Positions 1-12,274 of a stretch of 64,000 bases of DNA are shown here, one piece after another. Under the pieces are notes generated by a model. That model saw only the letters and a list, made by a program, of their open reading frames with translations. It ran no database searches and was not told where the DNA came from. Source of the stretch: Rhinopithecus roxellana (taxonomy: Eukaryota > Chordata > Mammalia > Primates > Cercopithecidae). Positions within the stretch are counted from its first letter, which is position 1, and each line of letters starts with the position of its first letter. A program made the position numbers and the translations under genes. The stretch is taken from positions 148,757,859 through 148,821,858 of the forward strand of contig NC_044552.1 of assembly GCF_007565055.1 (NCBI RefSeq), given 5' to 3'.

Positions 1-317
1 AAAGTCTAGAATGTGTGTGGCTTAACATTGTTGTCTCTGATATAATCCAGTTAAGGAGAAATTTTAAATTTGACATGTCTATGAGGGTAAATTTATTTTG
101 GGACTTTTAAATAAATGCAGTTTCACTCCAACATGAAATCAGATATGTTTTTTAGCTTGAAATAATTAATTTCTCCCTCCAGAATAATGTGCTCATTCAG
201 GCCAAACTCTGCTCTATAAATACTAGTTTATTACTCATAGGAATAAGAGTAAGTTGTATACTCAGTCTGAAAATTTCACATTTTTTTCTTTCTTATCTAT
301 ATCTATCATTTAAATCA
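1..317. other. Unassigned AT-rich sequence
   Basis: No reading frame or recognisable repeat family is visible here. The stretch is AT-rich, and I see nothing in it that I can name. Confidence 0.5.
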
Positions 318-528
318 TAACATTTATGTAGTGCTTTCTGTGTGTCTGGTATTATGATAGATGCTTTATATAAACTAATTCAATCCTTACAACTTTTAGA
401 TAGGTAATATTTTTACCCCAATAATTGTCCTAAACTGAGGTGAAGAGAATTTAAGTAACTTCCCTCAAATCATGTAGCAAATGTATGGGAGAACCAAAGT
501 TTGACTCTAGAACCTGTGTTTGTAATCA
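318..528 (-). repeat. MIR-family SINE, degraded
   Basis: The order of motifs matches the antisense of a MIR: a variant of the 'gcgctttacat...aattcaatcc' block, then the equivalent of 'ggtaatatttttacccca', then 'tgaggtgaagagaatttaagtaac'. The last of these is the degraded tRNA-derived half with its 'aaactgaggc...gttaagtaac' core. It is old and diverged, so the boundaries are approximate. Confidence 0.75.
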
Positions 529-781
529 CTGCACAAAAACTAGAGAAAATATTTTAAAATTTTAACCAAGTAATAAAAGGTCTAGATGCTACTCTGTGCT
601 TCTTCTAATGGCTCTGCAAGTCTTCTGTAATGTAGGAGATTTTATGTGTATATGTGTCTAGCAGACTCAGGGCATTGCCAGTGTGAAATAAACCCAAAAA
701 AGTCCTGTTATTGTTATTTCTGTTTTTTTTTTTATGTTTGATTCACTTAATCAATTATGAAAGCAAAGCTCTATCAATGTC

Positions 782-908
782 AATCTAAAAATGATCAGTC
801 TAGGAAGCTACTGATAGATTGGTAATCTAAAAATGATCAGCCTGGGAAGCAACTGATAGATTGATCATCCAAAAATGATCAACTTAGGAAGCTACTGATG
901 GATTGATA
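782..908. repeat. Three-copy ~42-bp tandem repeat
   Basis: Three consecutive imperfect copies start near 782, 824 and 867. Each contains an 'aaaaatgatca' core followed by 'ggaagc(t/a)actgat'. The copies differ at several positions, so the duplication is not recent. No coding potential is apparent. Confidence 0.85.
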
Positions 909-918
909 ATACATGACC

Positions 919-1259
919 TGCTATGGGCTGAATGAAGGTGTCCCCTCAAATTTCATGTGTTAGAACCTAATACCCAATGTGATAGTATTAAAAGATGATT
1001 AAGTCGTGAGGGATCCACCCTCATGAGTGGGAATAACACCTTCTAAGTGAGGTTGGAGGGCATGCTCCTGCCCCTCCTGCCATTGTGAGGAAGCAGCAAG
1101 ATGCACCATCTTGGAAGCAGAGAGCAGCCCTCACCAGACACCATCTGCTGCTGCCGTGATCTTGGACCTCCCAACCTCCAGAACTGAGCAATACATTTCT
1201 GTTTTTATAGATTACTCAGTCTAAGGTATTTTTTATAGCAGCCCAGATGGACTAAGACA
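919..1259 (+). mobile_element. Solo LTR, ERVL-MaLR (MST/MLT1 type)
   Basis: It begins with TGCTATGG and ends with ACTAAGACA, the usual ends of MaLR LTRs. In between are the 'cctcaccagacacc', 'cttggacctcccaacctccagaactga' region and an 'attactcagtctaaggta' block. Near-matching 5-bp flanks (tgacc/tcacc) look like a target-site duplication. No internal retroviral region is attached, so this is a solo LTR. Confidence 0.8.
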
Positions 1260-1792
1260 TCACCTAAGATATTATTGGGATACCTTAAAACTAACAATGT
1301 CTTACAAAGAAAAAGTGTGACAGTTTTGGAAAGGCCAAGGTAGTCAGGGAATACTTACTCTAATAAGTTAAAAGGCTAGAACATTTGTCATACAACTGTG
1401 GTTCTTTTCTATGGACACTTGTTTTCAGATGACATAGTATTCAAGCCATGGACATTTTAAAACTTGCCTCATTATCCTTTAGAATGGAAATAATTGTATT
1501 CCCTTTTCCTTTTTCTTAATGGTTTTAAAATCAAACTCATGAAAATGACTCCCTACCTCATTTTAATTTTAAAAAATAAAATCTACTACTCTTTGAGGAC
1601 AAAAAAACACCTGGCATCTCTGAAATGAAGTTTTCCCAATTCTTGTATAATTAAGAAGTTTGGAACCAACCTGAGGCCTTGTGGGAGATGACTCTTGGCT
1701 GTGAACAAGCGTGCAGACTCATGGGTCAGGATAAAGACTGAGATTTGCAGCTATGGCTCTAGCTCTGTATTCTTAGACCTGATGCTGATTTA
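1260..1792. other. Unassigned unique sequence
   Basis: I recognise no gene or repeat between the solo LTR and the MADE1 element. Confidence 0.5.
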
Positions 1793-1868
1793 TTAGTTTG
1801 GTGCAAAAGTAATTGCAGGTTTTGCCACTGCAGTGACAAAAACCGCAGTTACTTTTGTACCAACTTAA
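1793..1868. mobile_element. MADE1 mariner MITE, miR-548-like hairpin
   Basis: The 76-bp element has terminal inverted repeats of the form TTAGTTTGGTGCAAAAGTAA / TTACTTTTGTACCAACTTAA and is flanked by TA on both sides, the duplication expected of a mariner element. The two halves pair almost perfectly into a stem of about 38 bp with a minimal loop (ACTGCAGT at the centre). MADE1 copies are the known source of the primate miR-548 family, so this copy could fold as a pre-miRNA-like hairpin if transcribed. Expression cannot be judged from sequence. Confidence 0.9.
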
Positions 1869-2166
1869 TATGACTAGAACTGCACCAAGAAGACTCTGTA
1901 ATCAGCCTAGGACTCAACTAGCTAGCTTCTAAATTTAGATGTTGCTGAGAAACATAGTAAATGGAAAAGCCACTATCAACCACCTGCAAGAGCGAAAGCC
2001 CCATGTGGCTGCACTTAGCGGGTCTGAGGGTGCTGGCAGAGGTATAAAGAAAACTCATTTCCCCTGTCTGAGTTCAGAGGCTGATTAGGGTTAGATATAG
2101 GAGTCAGACAGAATGAGAGCAGAATGCCACCTTTATTATTTAAAAAGCCTATAAAGCCACATCTTG

Positions 2167-4271
2167 TGCTATGGATCACATTGCATGCTCCTTTACCCCA
2201 AAATATTTATGTTGAAGTTCTAGCTCCTGACATCACTATATTTGGAGATAGGGCTTTTGGGAGGTGATTAAGATTAAAAGAGTTCATAGAGGTGAGGTCC
2301 TAATCTGACAGAATTGTTGGCTTTGTAAGAAGAGGAAGAAAGATCTCTCTTCTGTCTGTCTCTCTCCTCACTCATGTGTAAACTGATAGAAGGTCACGTG
2401 AGGACACAGTGAGAAGGCAACCATGCAAGCCCTCACCGGAATGTGGCCATCCTGGCAGCTAGGTCTCAGACTTGTAGCTCCAGAACTGAAAATGATAATT
2501 TCTATTTTTCAAGTCTCCTAGTATATGGTATCTTGTTACAGCAGCTTGAACTAAGACAGATTTTAGTAACAGGAAATAGAGTGCTGCTGCTGTAACAAAT
2601 ACTTACAAATGTGGAAGTGGCATTGAAAGAGTGATGGGTAGAGTCTGGGGGAGTTGTGATGTGCATGCTAGAGATGCAAACAATAGTAGTGACTCTGTTG
2701 AGGGTTCTGAAAGGAAACAGGAGAGCTGGAGAGAAAGCTTCTATCTTCTGAGAGGGAATGTAAATAATTATGAACATAATGTGGGTAAAAACAGGAATGT
2801 TAGAGGCCATCTGGTGGGGTCCCAAATGGAAGTGAAAATAATGTTACTGAAAATTGGAGGAAAGATGGTCTGTGTTATAAAGGAACAAAGACATTGGCTG
2901 AATTGTATTCTAGTATTTTGTGCAAAGTAGGACTTGTGAGCAATGGAATTGGATATTTAGCTGAGGAGATTTCTGAGCAAATAATTGAAGGAATGGCGTG
3001 GTTCCTCCTGATTGCTTATAGTAAAATGAAGATTTAGAAAATTATTCGTCTATCAATATGGCAAAAAAAAAAAAAAAAAAAAGGAAAGCTTGTTCTAAAA
3101 AGACCACTAAGGGTGTGGCTAAAAAATTTGTTAAAGAGATTATGGGTGTAACTCATGGACTTAATCAACTATCTTGGCAGATACTGGGAATAGAGATGGG
3201 ATTATACCAGTGGAGACACTGCCAGTGTACTAATGGTAACAGAGAAAGAGGAGGAACAGAATGAAGGAAGCCTGTCAGGTGCCTTGGAGTCTATAAAATA
3301 GAACTATAGGGCTCTTTGGCTGTAAATGTGCACTATTTCTCAAGAAAAGGGAATGATCCTGAAGATGATTCAGCAGTGAGCAGGGCTGCCACTCCCACCA
3401 CAGGCCCATCAGGGAGCACAAGTTCCCATTTGGTTTCACAGGGTACAGCTTGTCTGGCTTTGGTGGGTGAGAAATGCCCCTGCTCAGTGCCTTGGGAGGG
3501 ACCACTCTCCAAGTCATGGAGATTTTGCTGCCACCCCAGTGGGCCTGAAGGCAGGGCATGAAGCTGAGAGGATTGTTCTCCAACCTTAAAATTAAATGGA
3601 GTTTACCTTGCTAGGTTTTGGGCTTGCTTGGGACTGGTCACCCCTTCCTTCTTTCCCATTTCTCCCTTTTGGGATGGGAATGTCTATGCTATGCTTGTCC
3701 TACCATTGTAATTTAGAAAAATATAACTTTCGTTTTCAAAGGTTAACAGATAGAGCTTTAGATGAGACTTTGGACTTTTAGACTTTAGAGTTGATGCTGG
3801 AATGAGTTAAGACTTTTGTGTCTGTTTGGATGGAATGAATATATTTTACATGTAAGAAGAATATGAGTGTACAGGGGCCAAGGGCAGAATATTATGAAGC
3901 ACTTGTATTTCCCCAAAATTTACATGTGGAAGGCCCAACCCCCAATATGACTGTGTTTGGATATGGGCCTTTTAGAAGGAAATTAGGTTACATGAGGTCA
4001 CAAGGGTGGAGTACTAATTCTATAAGATTGGAGACATTTATAAAAGAAGAAAGAGAGATCTTTCTCTCTACATGTGCCAAGGGAAGTCCATATGAGCACA
4101 AAGTCAGAAGGTAGCCTTCCACAAGCCAGCAAGAGAGCCCTCACCAGAACTCAACCAAGTTGACAAGTTGGTCTTGGATTTCCAAGCCTACAGAACTGTG
4201 AGAATTACAAATCTGTGTTTAGGCCCCTCATCTATGTTATTTTGTTATGGCACCCTGAGCAGACTGAGACA
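2167..4271 (+). mobile_element. MLT1-type MaLR provirus with two LTRs and decayed interior
   Basis: A 5' LTR (about 2167-2558) and a 3' LTR (about 3892-4271) of the same MLT1-like class flank about 1.3 kb of internal sequence, all in plus orientation. Both LTRs carry the MaLR order of motifs, including a late 'gccctcacc' block and a terminal '(c/g)aactaagaca' or 'cagactgagaca'. The interior keeps only scraps of non-autonomous MaLR internal sequence, with stop codons throughout and an A20-like tract near 3063-3082. Short frames inside it are chance or relics. This is an ancient, inert element. Confidence 0.8.
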
Positions 4272-4357
4272 TCTGGCAAAAGAGCTTGTTAACACTCTCC
4301 TGAATTTACCCTCAAAATGCAGATCCTGCCCCACCAAGTTAATATTTAGTTGACAGC

Positions 4358-6733
4358 TGATATGGTTTTGCTGTGTCCCCACCCAAATCTCATCTTGAAC
4401 TGTAGTTCCCATAATCCCTATGTGTCATGGGAGGGACCTGGTGGGAGGTAATTGGATCATGGTGGTGGTTACCTCCATGCTGTTCTCATGCTAGCAAGTA
4501 CGTTTTCACAAGATCTGATGGTTTTTATAAGGGGATTTCCCCCTTTTTCTCAGCAATTCTCCTCCTGCCATCATGTGAAGAAGGACATGTTTGCTTTCCC
4601 TTCTGCCATGATCATAAGTTTCCTGAGGCATCCCCAGCACTGCAGAATTGTGAGTCAGGTAAACCTCTTTGGGTATCTTTACAGCAACTTTGAAACTGGG
4701 TAACAGGCAGAGGTTGGAAGACTTTGGAGGGCTCCGAAGGAGACAGGAAGATGCGGGAAAGTTTGGAACTTCCTAGAAACTTGTTGAATGGCTTTGACCA
4801 AAACGCTGATAGTGATATGGATAATGAAGTTCAGGGTGACGTGGTCTCAGATGGAGATGAGAAACTTTTGGGGAACTGGAATAAAGGTCCCTCTTGTTAT
4901 GCTTTAGCAAAGAGACTGGCAGCATTTTGCCTATGCCCTAGAGATCTATGGAACTTTGAACTTGAGATGATTTAGGGTATCTGGCAGAAGAAGTTTCTAA
5001 GCAGCAAAGTGTTCAAGATTTGACTTGGGTGCTCTTAAAAGCATTAAGTTTTATGTATTCATGAAGATATGGTTTGGAATTGGAACTTATGTTTAAAAGG
5101 GAAGCAGAGCATAAAAGTTCAGAAAATTCACAGCCTGACAATGTGATAGAAAACATAAACATATTTTCTGAGGAGAAATTCAAACTGGCTGCAGAAATTT
5201 ACATAAGTAATGAGGAGCTAAATGTTAATCACCAAGACAATGGGGAAAATGTCTTCAGGGCATGTCAGAGGTCTTCATGGCAGTGCCTCCCATCACAGGC
5301 CCAGAGGCCTAGGAGGAAAAAGTGGTTTTATGGGCTGGTCCCAGGGCTTTGCTGCTTTGTTCAGTCTCAGGATTTGGTGCCCTGCATCCCAGCTGTGGCT
5401 AAAAGGGGCCAAGATATAGCTCAGGCCATTGCTTAAGAGGGTGCAAACCCCAAGCCTTGGCAGTTTATACATGGTGTTGGGTCTACAGATGCACAGAAGT
5501 CAAGAACTGAGGTTTGGGAACCTCCACCTTGATTTCAGAGGTTGTATGGAAACACCTGAATGTCCAGGCAGAAGTTTGCTGCAGGATTGGGGCCCTCATG
5601 AAGAAACCCTGCTATGGAAGTGCAGAAGGGAAATGTGGGTTTGGAGCCCCCACACAGAGTCCCCACTGGGGCACTGCCTAGTGGAGCTGTGAGAAGAGGG
5701 CCACCCTCCTCCAGACCCCAGAATGGTAGATCCACCAACAACTTGCACCGTGCTCCTGGAAAAGCTGCAGACACTCAGTGCCAGCCCATGAAAGCAGCTG
5801 GGAGGGAGGCTGTACCTTGCAAAGCCACAGGGGTGGAGCTATGCAAGTTCATGGGAGCTCACCTCTTAATGAGCACGACTGGGATGTGAGACATGGAGTC
5901 AAAGGAGATGATTTTGGAGCTTTAAGATTTGGCTGCCCCACTGGATTTTGGGCTTGTCTGGGGCCTGTAGCCCCTTTGTTTTGGCCAATTTCTCCCATTT
6001 GGAATGGGTATTTACCCAATGTCTTTACTCCCATTGTGTCTGGGAAGTAACTAACTTGCTTTTGATTTTACAGTCTCATAAGTCAAAGGGACTTGCCTTG
6101 TCTCAGATGAGACTTTGGACTTGGATTTTTGGGTTAATGCTGGAATGAGTTAAGACTTTGGGGGACTGTTGGAAAAGAATGATTGTGTTTCAAAATGTGA
6201 AGACATGAGATTTTGGAGGCGCTGGGCCGAATAATTTGGTTTGGTTATGTCTCCACCTAAATCTCATCTTGAATTGTAATCCTCATAATCCCCATGTGTC
6301 TAGGGAAAGACCTGGTGGGAGGTGATTGGATCATGGGGGTGGTTGCCCCCATGCTATTTGATATGGTTTGGCTATGTCCCCACCCAAATCTCATCTCGAA
6401 TATTAGTTCCCATAATCCCCACAGGTTGTGGGAGAGACCCAGTGGGAGGTAATTGAATCATGGGGGCAGTTACCCTCATTGTGTTCTCATGATAATGAGT
6501 GAACTCTCATGAGATCTGATGGTTTTATAATGGGTTTTTCCCCCTTTGCTCAGTACTTCTCCTTTTCACTGACATGTGAAGAAGGACATGTTTGCTTACC
6601 CTTCCACCATGATTGTAAGTTTCCTGTGTTCTCCCCAGCCCTGTGGAAATCTGAGTCAATTAAACTTCTTTCCTTTATAAATTACCCAGTCTTGGGCAGT
6701 TCTTTACAGCCGCGTGAAAACAGACTAATACCA
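4358..6733 (+). mobile_element. THE1/MST-class MaLR provirus with an abnormal 3' end
   Basis: The 5' LTR (4358 to about 4687) starts TGATATGG and carries the class-specific 'gtccccacccaaatctcatc' block. Its last ~70-80 bases and the start of the interior are missing, so the LTR runs directly into internal sequence at 'ctttgaaactgggtaacagg'. The interior (about 4688-6231) is about 1.5 kb, a typical length for MaLR, and has no intact gag-like frame. The 3' end is unusual: a 127-bp partial LTR (6232-6358) is followed at once by a complete LTR (6359-6733). Confidence 0.85.
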
Positions 6734-6944
6734 CAACATATAAAAGAGCTGACCTTATTAAGCTGACTCCCTCCAAAAAAAAGTGGGAGGATGGGCATGC
6801 CTCATTTTTTATCCTAGTCAATATATTGGGTGAGCCATCTCTGCTTTCCTGGACAGGACTGGGGCAAGAGACCCATGTTCTGGGCCCCTCTCCACCTGAA
6901 ACCCCATTACAAATAATAGTAAGAAGCTAAAGAAATATATTTTT
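6734..6944. other. Unassigned spacer
   Basis: This short stretch lies between the MaLR provirus and the 3' end of the ancient L1M. I recognise nothing in it. Confidence 0.5.
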
Positions 6945-7703
6945 CCCAATTTTTTACTGTGGTAAAATACACATGAAATTCATCATCTTAACCATTCTTA
7001 AGTCTGTAGTGAGTGGTGTGTTAAATATATTCATCACATTCTGCAGCCACTACCACTATCCCTCTCCACAATTCTGTCTTGTAAGCCTGAAACTTCATGC
7101 CCATTAAGTAATAATTCCCCATCCCCTTCCTCAGTCCCTGGCAACAACCATTCTACTTTCTGTCTCCCTGATTTTGACTACATAGGTACCTCACATTCAT
7201 CTTTCTGTAACTGCTTTATTTCACTTTGCATATTGTCCTCAAGGTTCATCTATATTATAGCCTGTGCCAGACTTTCCTTCATTTTTACGACTGAATAATA
7301 TGCCATTGTATGGTCTGCACTTTGCTTATCCATTTATCCATTGATGGATGCTTGGATTGCCTCCATGTTTTAGCTGTTATTAAGAATGCTGCTATAAACA
7401 TAGGTGTAAAAATGTCTCTTAGAGGCCCTACTTTCACTTCTTCTGCATGTATCTCCAGAGGTGAAATTGCTGGATAATATAATTTTGTTTTTAATTTTTT
7501 GAAAAAAATTCATACTGTTTTTCATAGCAGCTGCACCATTTTACATTCCCAATGACAATGAACAGAGGTTTAACTTTCTTCACATCTTCACCAACACTTG
7601 TTATTTTGTTTTTTTAATAGTCATATCCTAATGAGTGTGAGATGGCATCACTTTGTAGTTTTGATTTGCATTTTCCAAATGATTAGTAATGTTGAGCATC
7701 TTT

Positions 7704-8002
7704 ACTTACTTTCTTTTTTTGAGATGGAGTTTTGCTCTTGTTGCCCAGGCTGGAATGTAATGGTGCAATCTCAGCTCACTACAACCTCCAACTCCCAGGT
7801 TCAAGTGATTCTCCTGCCTCAGCCTCTCAAGTAGCTGGGATTACAGGCATGCACCACGACGCCCAGCTAATTTTGTATTCTTAGTAGAGACGGGGTTTCA
7901 CCATGTTGGTCAAGCTGGTCTTGAACTCCTGACCTCAGGTGATCTGCCGGCCTTGGCCTCCCAAAGTGCTGGGATTACAGGCATGGGCCACCACGCCCAG
8001 GC
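7704..8002 (-). mobile_element. Alu, minus strand
   Basis: This is a complete dimeric Alu in reverse orientation, from a T-rich tail at 7714-7720 to the head at about 8000. It is flanked by a perfect 10-bp duplication 'gagcatcttt' (7694-7703 and 8003-8012) that splits ancient L1 sequence. Divergence suggests AluS/J age rather than AluY. Confidence 0.92.
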
Positions 8003-9438
8003 GAGCATCTTTTCATGTGCTTCTTGGGCATTTGTATATCTTCTTTGGAGAAATGTCTATTCAAGTCTCTTATCCATTGTTTAAATTGGGCTGTTTGATT
8101 TTGTTGTTTAGTTTTAGGGCTCCTCTGTCTATCCTGGATATTAATCCTTTGTCAGACATCCCTTGTTAGAAGTGGAGACTGGGTTCTTACCAGACACCAA
8201 ATTTACTTCTTGTCAGGTAGATGATTTGCAAATACTTTCTTTAATTCTGTGGATGCTATTTCACTCTTTTGATAATGCATTTTTATGTACAAATTTAAAA
8301 AATTTTCTACTTGTCTATTTTTTCTCTGATTGCCTGAGCCTGTGGTGTCATATCCAAGAAATCATTGCCAACCGTAATTCTAGAAGCTTTTTGTCTATTT
8401 TATTCTAAAGTTTTATTATTTTGGACCTCACATTTATGTCTTTGATGCATTTTGAGGTAGTTTTCTCTGTGCTGTAAGGAAAGGATCCAGCTTCATTTTT
8501 TTTGCATATTGATGTCTATTTTCCCAGAACCATTTGTTGTAAAGGTTGTCTTTTCTCCATTGAATGGTCTTGGCACCCTTCTCAAAAATCATTTGACCCA
8601 TATGTGTGAAAGTTTACCTTTGGACCTTCTGTTCTATCCCATTTGTCTACAGGTCGATCTTTATGCCGGTGACATCTTGTTTTGATTATTGAAGATATGT
8701 ATTAATAATAAGTTTTGAAATCAGAAAGTGTGAATCCTCCAGTTTTGTTCTTCCTTTTTAAGATAGTTTTTACTATTCAGAGTTTCATGTGAACTTTAAA
8801 GTGACTTGTTCTACTTCTGTAAAAACATGTCATTGGGATTTTGATAGGGATCATATTGAATCTGTAGATCACTGTGGGTAATATAGACTTTTTCGTAATA
8901 TTAAGTATTCCAATTTATGAACATGGGAAATGTTTTAATTAATTTATGTCTTCTTTAGTTTCTTTCAGCAATGTTTTGTAGTTTTCATTGTACAATTTAA
9001 TTTCATCACCTTGGTTAATTCCTAAGTATTTTATTATTTTGATGCTATTTTAAATGGAATTGTTTTAATAATTTCCTTTTTAGAGTTTCAGATTGCTTAT
9101 TGTTAGTTTATAGAAATGCAACTGAATTTTGCATGTTGACTTTATATCTTGCTATTTTGCTGATTTTATTAATTCTAACAGGTTTTTGTGAGTGGAATGT
9201 GTAGGGTTTTCTATCTATAAGATCATATAATCTGTGAACATAAATAATTTTACTTCCTTTTCAATTTGGGTGCTTTTAATTTTTTTTGCATGCCCAAATG
9301 CTCTGGCTTGAACTTTGATACCATTGTAAATATAAATGATGAAAGCAAGCATCCTTGCCTTGTTCCTGATCTTAGAGGAAAAGCTTTTAGTCTTTCACCA
9401 TTGAGTATAATGACTTGTGGTTGGTTTTTCATATGTGA

Positions 9439-9845
9439 TGCTATGGTTTGAATGTCTGTCTCCTCCAAAACTTACATTAAAATACAATTGTGATTTTAAC
9501 AGCATTAAGAGGTGGGACCTTTAAGAAGTGCCTAGCTTATGAGAGCTTCATTCTTATGGGTGAGATGGGTGACTGATATCAAAGGGCAAGTTTGACATCC
9601 CCTTCCACCCTTTTGGCTATTCCACTCTTCTTCCATGTAAGGAACAGTGTTCCTCCTCTTTGGAAGTTGTAGTTTTCAAGATGCCATCTTAGAAATGGAA
9701 ACTGGGCTCTTAGTGGATACCAACTTGCTGGCACCTTGATCTTGGAATTCCTGGCCTCCAGAATGATGAGGCATACGTTGGTTTGTTTGTTTGTTTGTAA
9801 GTTATCCTGTCTGGTAGTCTTTTATAGCAGCGCAAAATGAAGTAA
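9439..9845 (+). mobile_element. Solo MaLR LTR inserted in L1M
   Basis: It starts TGCTATGGTTTGAATGT and carries the MLT1/MST 'aagaggtgggacctttaagaag' region and a 'cttggaattcctggcctcc' block. A (GTTT)n stretch lies near its 3' end (about 9779-9798). The likely target duplication is atgtg/atgta. It interrupts L1M ORF2 relic sequence of the opposite strand. Confidence 0.75.
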
Positions 9846-10315
9846 TGTATACAGCTTTTATTGTGTTGATGTAGCTTCCTTCTGTTCTTAGTTTGTTAGG
9901 GGTTTTTTAAATTATGAAAATGTGTTGAATTTGTCAAATGCCTTTTCTGCATAAATTGAGATGATCATGTGGCTTTTGTATCATTAATTTTATTAATGAC
10001 ACTTATTCCATTGATCAATATTTGTTGAACCATCTTTGGATTCCAGGAATAAATTCCAATTTGTCTTGACACATAATCATTTTAATATGCTGCTGAATTC
10101 CATTTGCTAGTATTTTGTTGAGGATTTGTACATCAGTGTTCATAAGGAATATGGGTCTCTTTTCTTGTGGAATCTTATTTGGCCTTGGTATTGGGGGAAT
10201 GAGATAGGAAGTGTTTCTTTCTCCTCAGTTTTTTGTAAAAGTTTCAGAAAATTTGATATTAATTCTTCCTCAGATATTTGTTAGAATTCACTGGCAAAGT
10301 CATTGAGTCTAGGAT

Positions 10316-10337
10316 CTTTCTTTCTTTCTTTCTTTTT

Positions 10338-10393
<56 letters not shown>

Positions 10394-10491
10394 TTCTTTC
10401 TTTCTTTTCTTTCTTTCTCTCGTTTTTTTCTCTCATTCTCTCTCTCTCTCTGTGTTTCTTTCTTTCTCTCTTTCTTTCATGCTTTCTTTTT
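10316..10491. repeat. (CTTT)n microsatellite grown from an Alu tail
   Basis: A ~110-bp nearly pure CTTT tract (10316 to about 10425) passes into mixed CT/CTTT sequence that adjoins the T-side of the Alu at 10492. On the Alu sense strand this is (AAAG)n, the position expected of an expanded A-tail. Long Phe/Ser/Leu or Lys/Glu/Arg frames here are artefacts of the repeat. Confidence 0.95.
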
Positions 10492-10767
10492 TGAGACTCT
10501 CTCTCTGTTGCCCAGGCTGGAGTGCAGTGGCACAATCTGAGCTTACTGCAGCCTCCACCTCCCAGTTTCAAGCGATTCTCTTGCCTCAGCCTCTCGAGTA
10601 GCTGGGATTACAGGCACCCGACCACACCAGCTAATTTTTATATTTTTAGTAGAGATGGGGTTTCACCATGTTGGCCAGGTTGGTCTCCAACTCCTGACCT
10701 CAGGTGATCTGACTGCGTCGGTCTCCCAAAGTGCTGGGCTTACAGGTGTGAGCCACCGTGACCAGCC
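10492..10767 (-). mobile_element. Alu, minus strand
   Basis: Both Alu arms are present in reverse orientation, ending at 'agccaccgtgaccagcc'. The tail is replaced by the (CTTT)n microsatellite on its left. It is inserted in L1M ORF2 relic sequence. Confidence 0.92.
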
Positions 10768-12032
10768 TAATATTTTTCTTTATCAGGAGATATTTTTGGT
10801 TACTGATTCAATCTCCTTACAAGTTATAGGTGTATTCAAATTTTAGATAATTTTTTGTGATTCAGTCTTGGTAAGTTCTGTGATTCTGGGAATTTGTACA
10901 TTTTATCTAGGATATCCAATATGTTGGCATACAATTGTTAATAGTACTTTCTTATAATCATTTTATTTCTGAAGAATTAGTAGTAAGGGCCACAACTTTC
11001 ATTTCTGATTTGAGTAATTAATCAAATTACTCACTTATAAATAAGACTCACTCATTTATTTTCCTTAGTCCATATAGTTAGAGGTTTCTCAATTTCATTT
11101 TTCTTTTCAATGAATAATTTTTTTTTGTTTCCTTGTTTTTCTCTGTTTTTCTTTTCTCCATTTTGTTGATTTTTGCTCTAATCTTATTTACTTCCTCTGC
11201 TAGCTTTGTGATACGCTTGTTGTTCTTTCTCTAGTTTACAAAGTTGTAAAGTTAGGTTGCTGATTTGAGCTCTTTCTGTTTTTTTTTTTTTTTTTTTTAA
11301 TGTAAGCATTTATAGCTATAAATTCCCCTCTTAGCATTGCTCTTGCTGTGTCACAGATTTTTTGCATGGTATGTTATTTTTATTTATCTCTAAGTATTTT
11401 CTGTTTTTTCTTATTATTTCTTCTTTGATCCCTTTGTTGTTTCAGTGTGTCATTTAATTTCCACAATTTTTGACTTTTCAAGTTTAACTTATCAATTTCT
11501 AAATTCATCCTGTATGGTCAGAGAAGATACCGTGTATGATGTTTATCTTTTTAAATCTATTGAGATTTAATTTGTGGCTTAACATATGGTCTATTTTGGG
11601 AAAATGTCCCATGTGCACTTGAGAAGAATATGTATGTTGTTCTTGTTTGGTAAATTGTTTATCAGATCTAGTTGGTTTATCGTGTTGTGTAAATTCTCTA
11701 TATCCTTACCTCTCTTCTGTCTGGTTGTTCTATCCATTATTAAAAGAAGAGTATTGAGACCTCCAGCTATTATTGTAAAACTGTTTATTTCTTCCTTAAA
11801 TTCTACCAGTTTCTGCTTCATATATTTTGATGGTCTGTTATTAGGTCTGTAAATGTTTATGATATTTATATTTCTTTGTATTATACCTTTTATTAATATA
11901 TAATGTCCTTTTTTGTTTCTTTTAGCCTTTTTGACTTAAAGCTTTTTTTTTTTTTTTCTGTTATTGGTGTATCTACCCCTGCTTTCTTTTGATCACCATT
12001 CCATTCAAAAGGAATGCATATGACAGCATATG

Positions 12033-12274
12033 CAATTGACACTTGAACAACATGGGTTCAAACTGTGCAGGTCTGCTTGTATGTGATTTCTTTAACCAAC
12101 GCAAAAAAAAATTTCAGTATTTATAGGATGTAAAACTCGCATATATGGAAGGCCAAGTTTTTGTATATGCAGACTTTACAAGGCCAACTATGGGACTTGA
12201 GTATGTGCAAATTTTATTTTATATGGGAGTTCCTGGAACTAATACCCCAAGAATACTGAGGGGCAGTATAGTTG
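12033..12274. mobile_element. Tigger-like (MER2/MER8-like) non-autonomous DNA transposon
   Basis: About 240 bp in L1M sequence start CAATTGACACTTGAACAAC and end at a region resembling the 'cttggaacta..accccaa..gatactgaggg' terminus of Tigger-related elements. The two ends do not pair perfectly, and the exact family and the TA flanks are uncertain. No transposase frame is present. Confidence 0.55.

Noticed and set aside
10278..10601. 107-codon plus and 96-codon minus ORFs at the CTTT tract
   Set aside because: These are simple-repeat translations (Phe/Ser/Leu or Lys/Glu/Arg) followed by Alu sequence.
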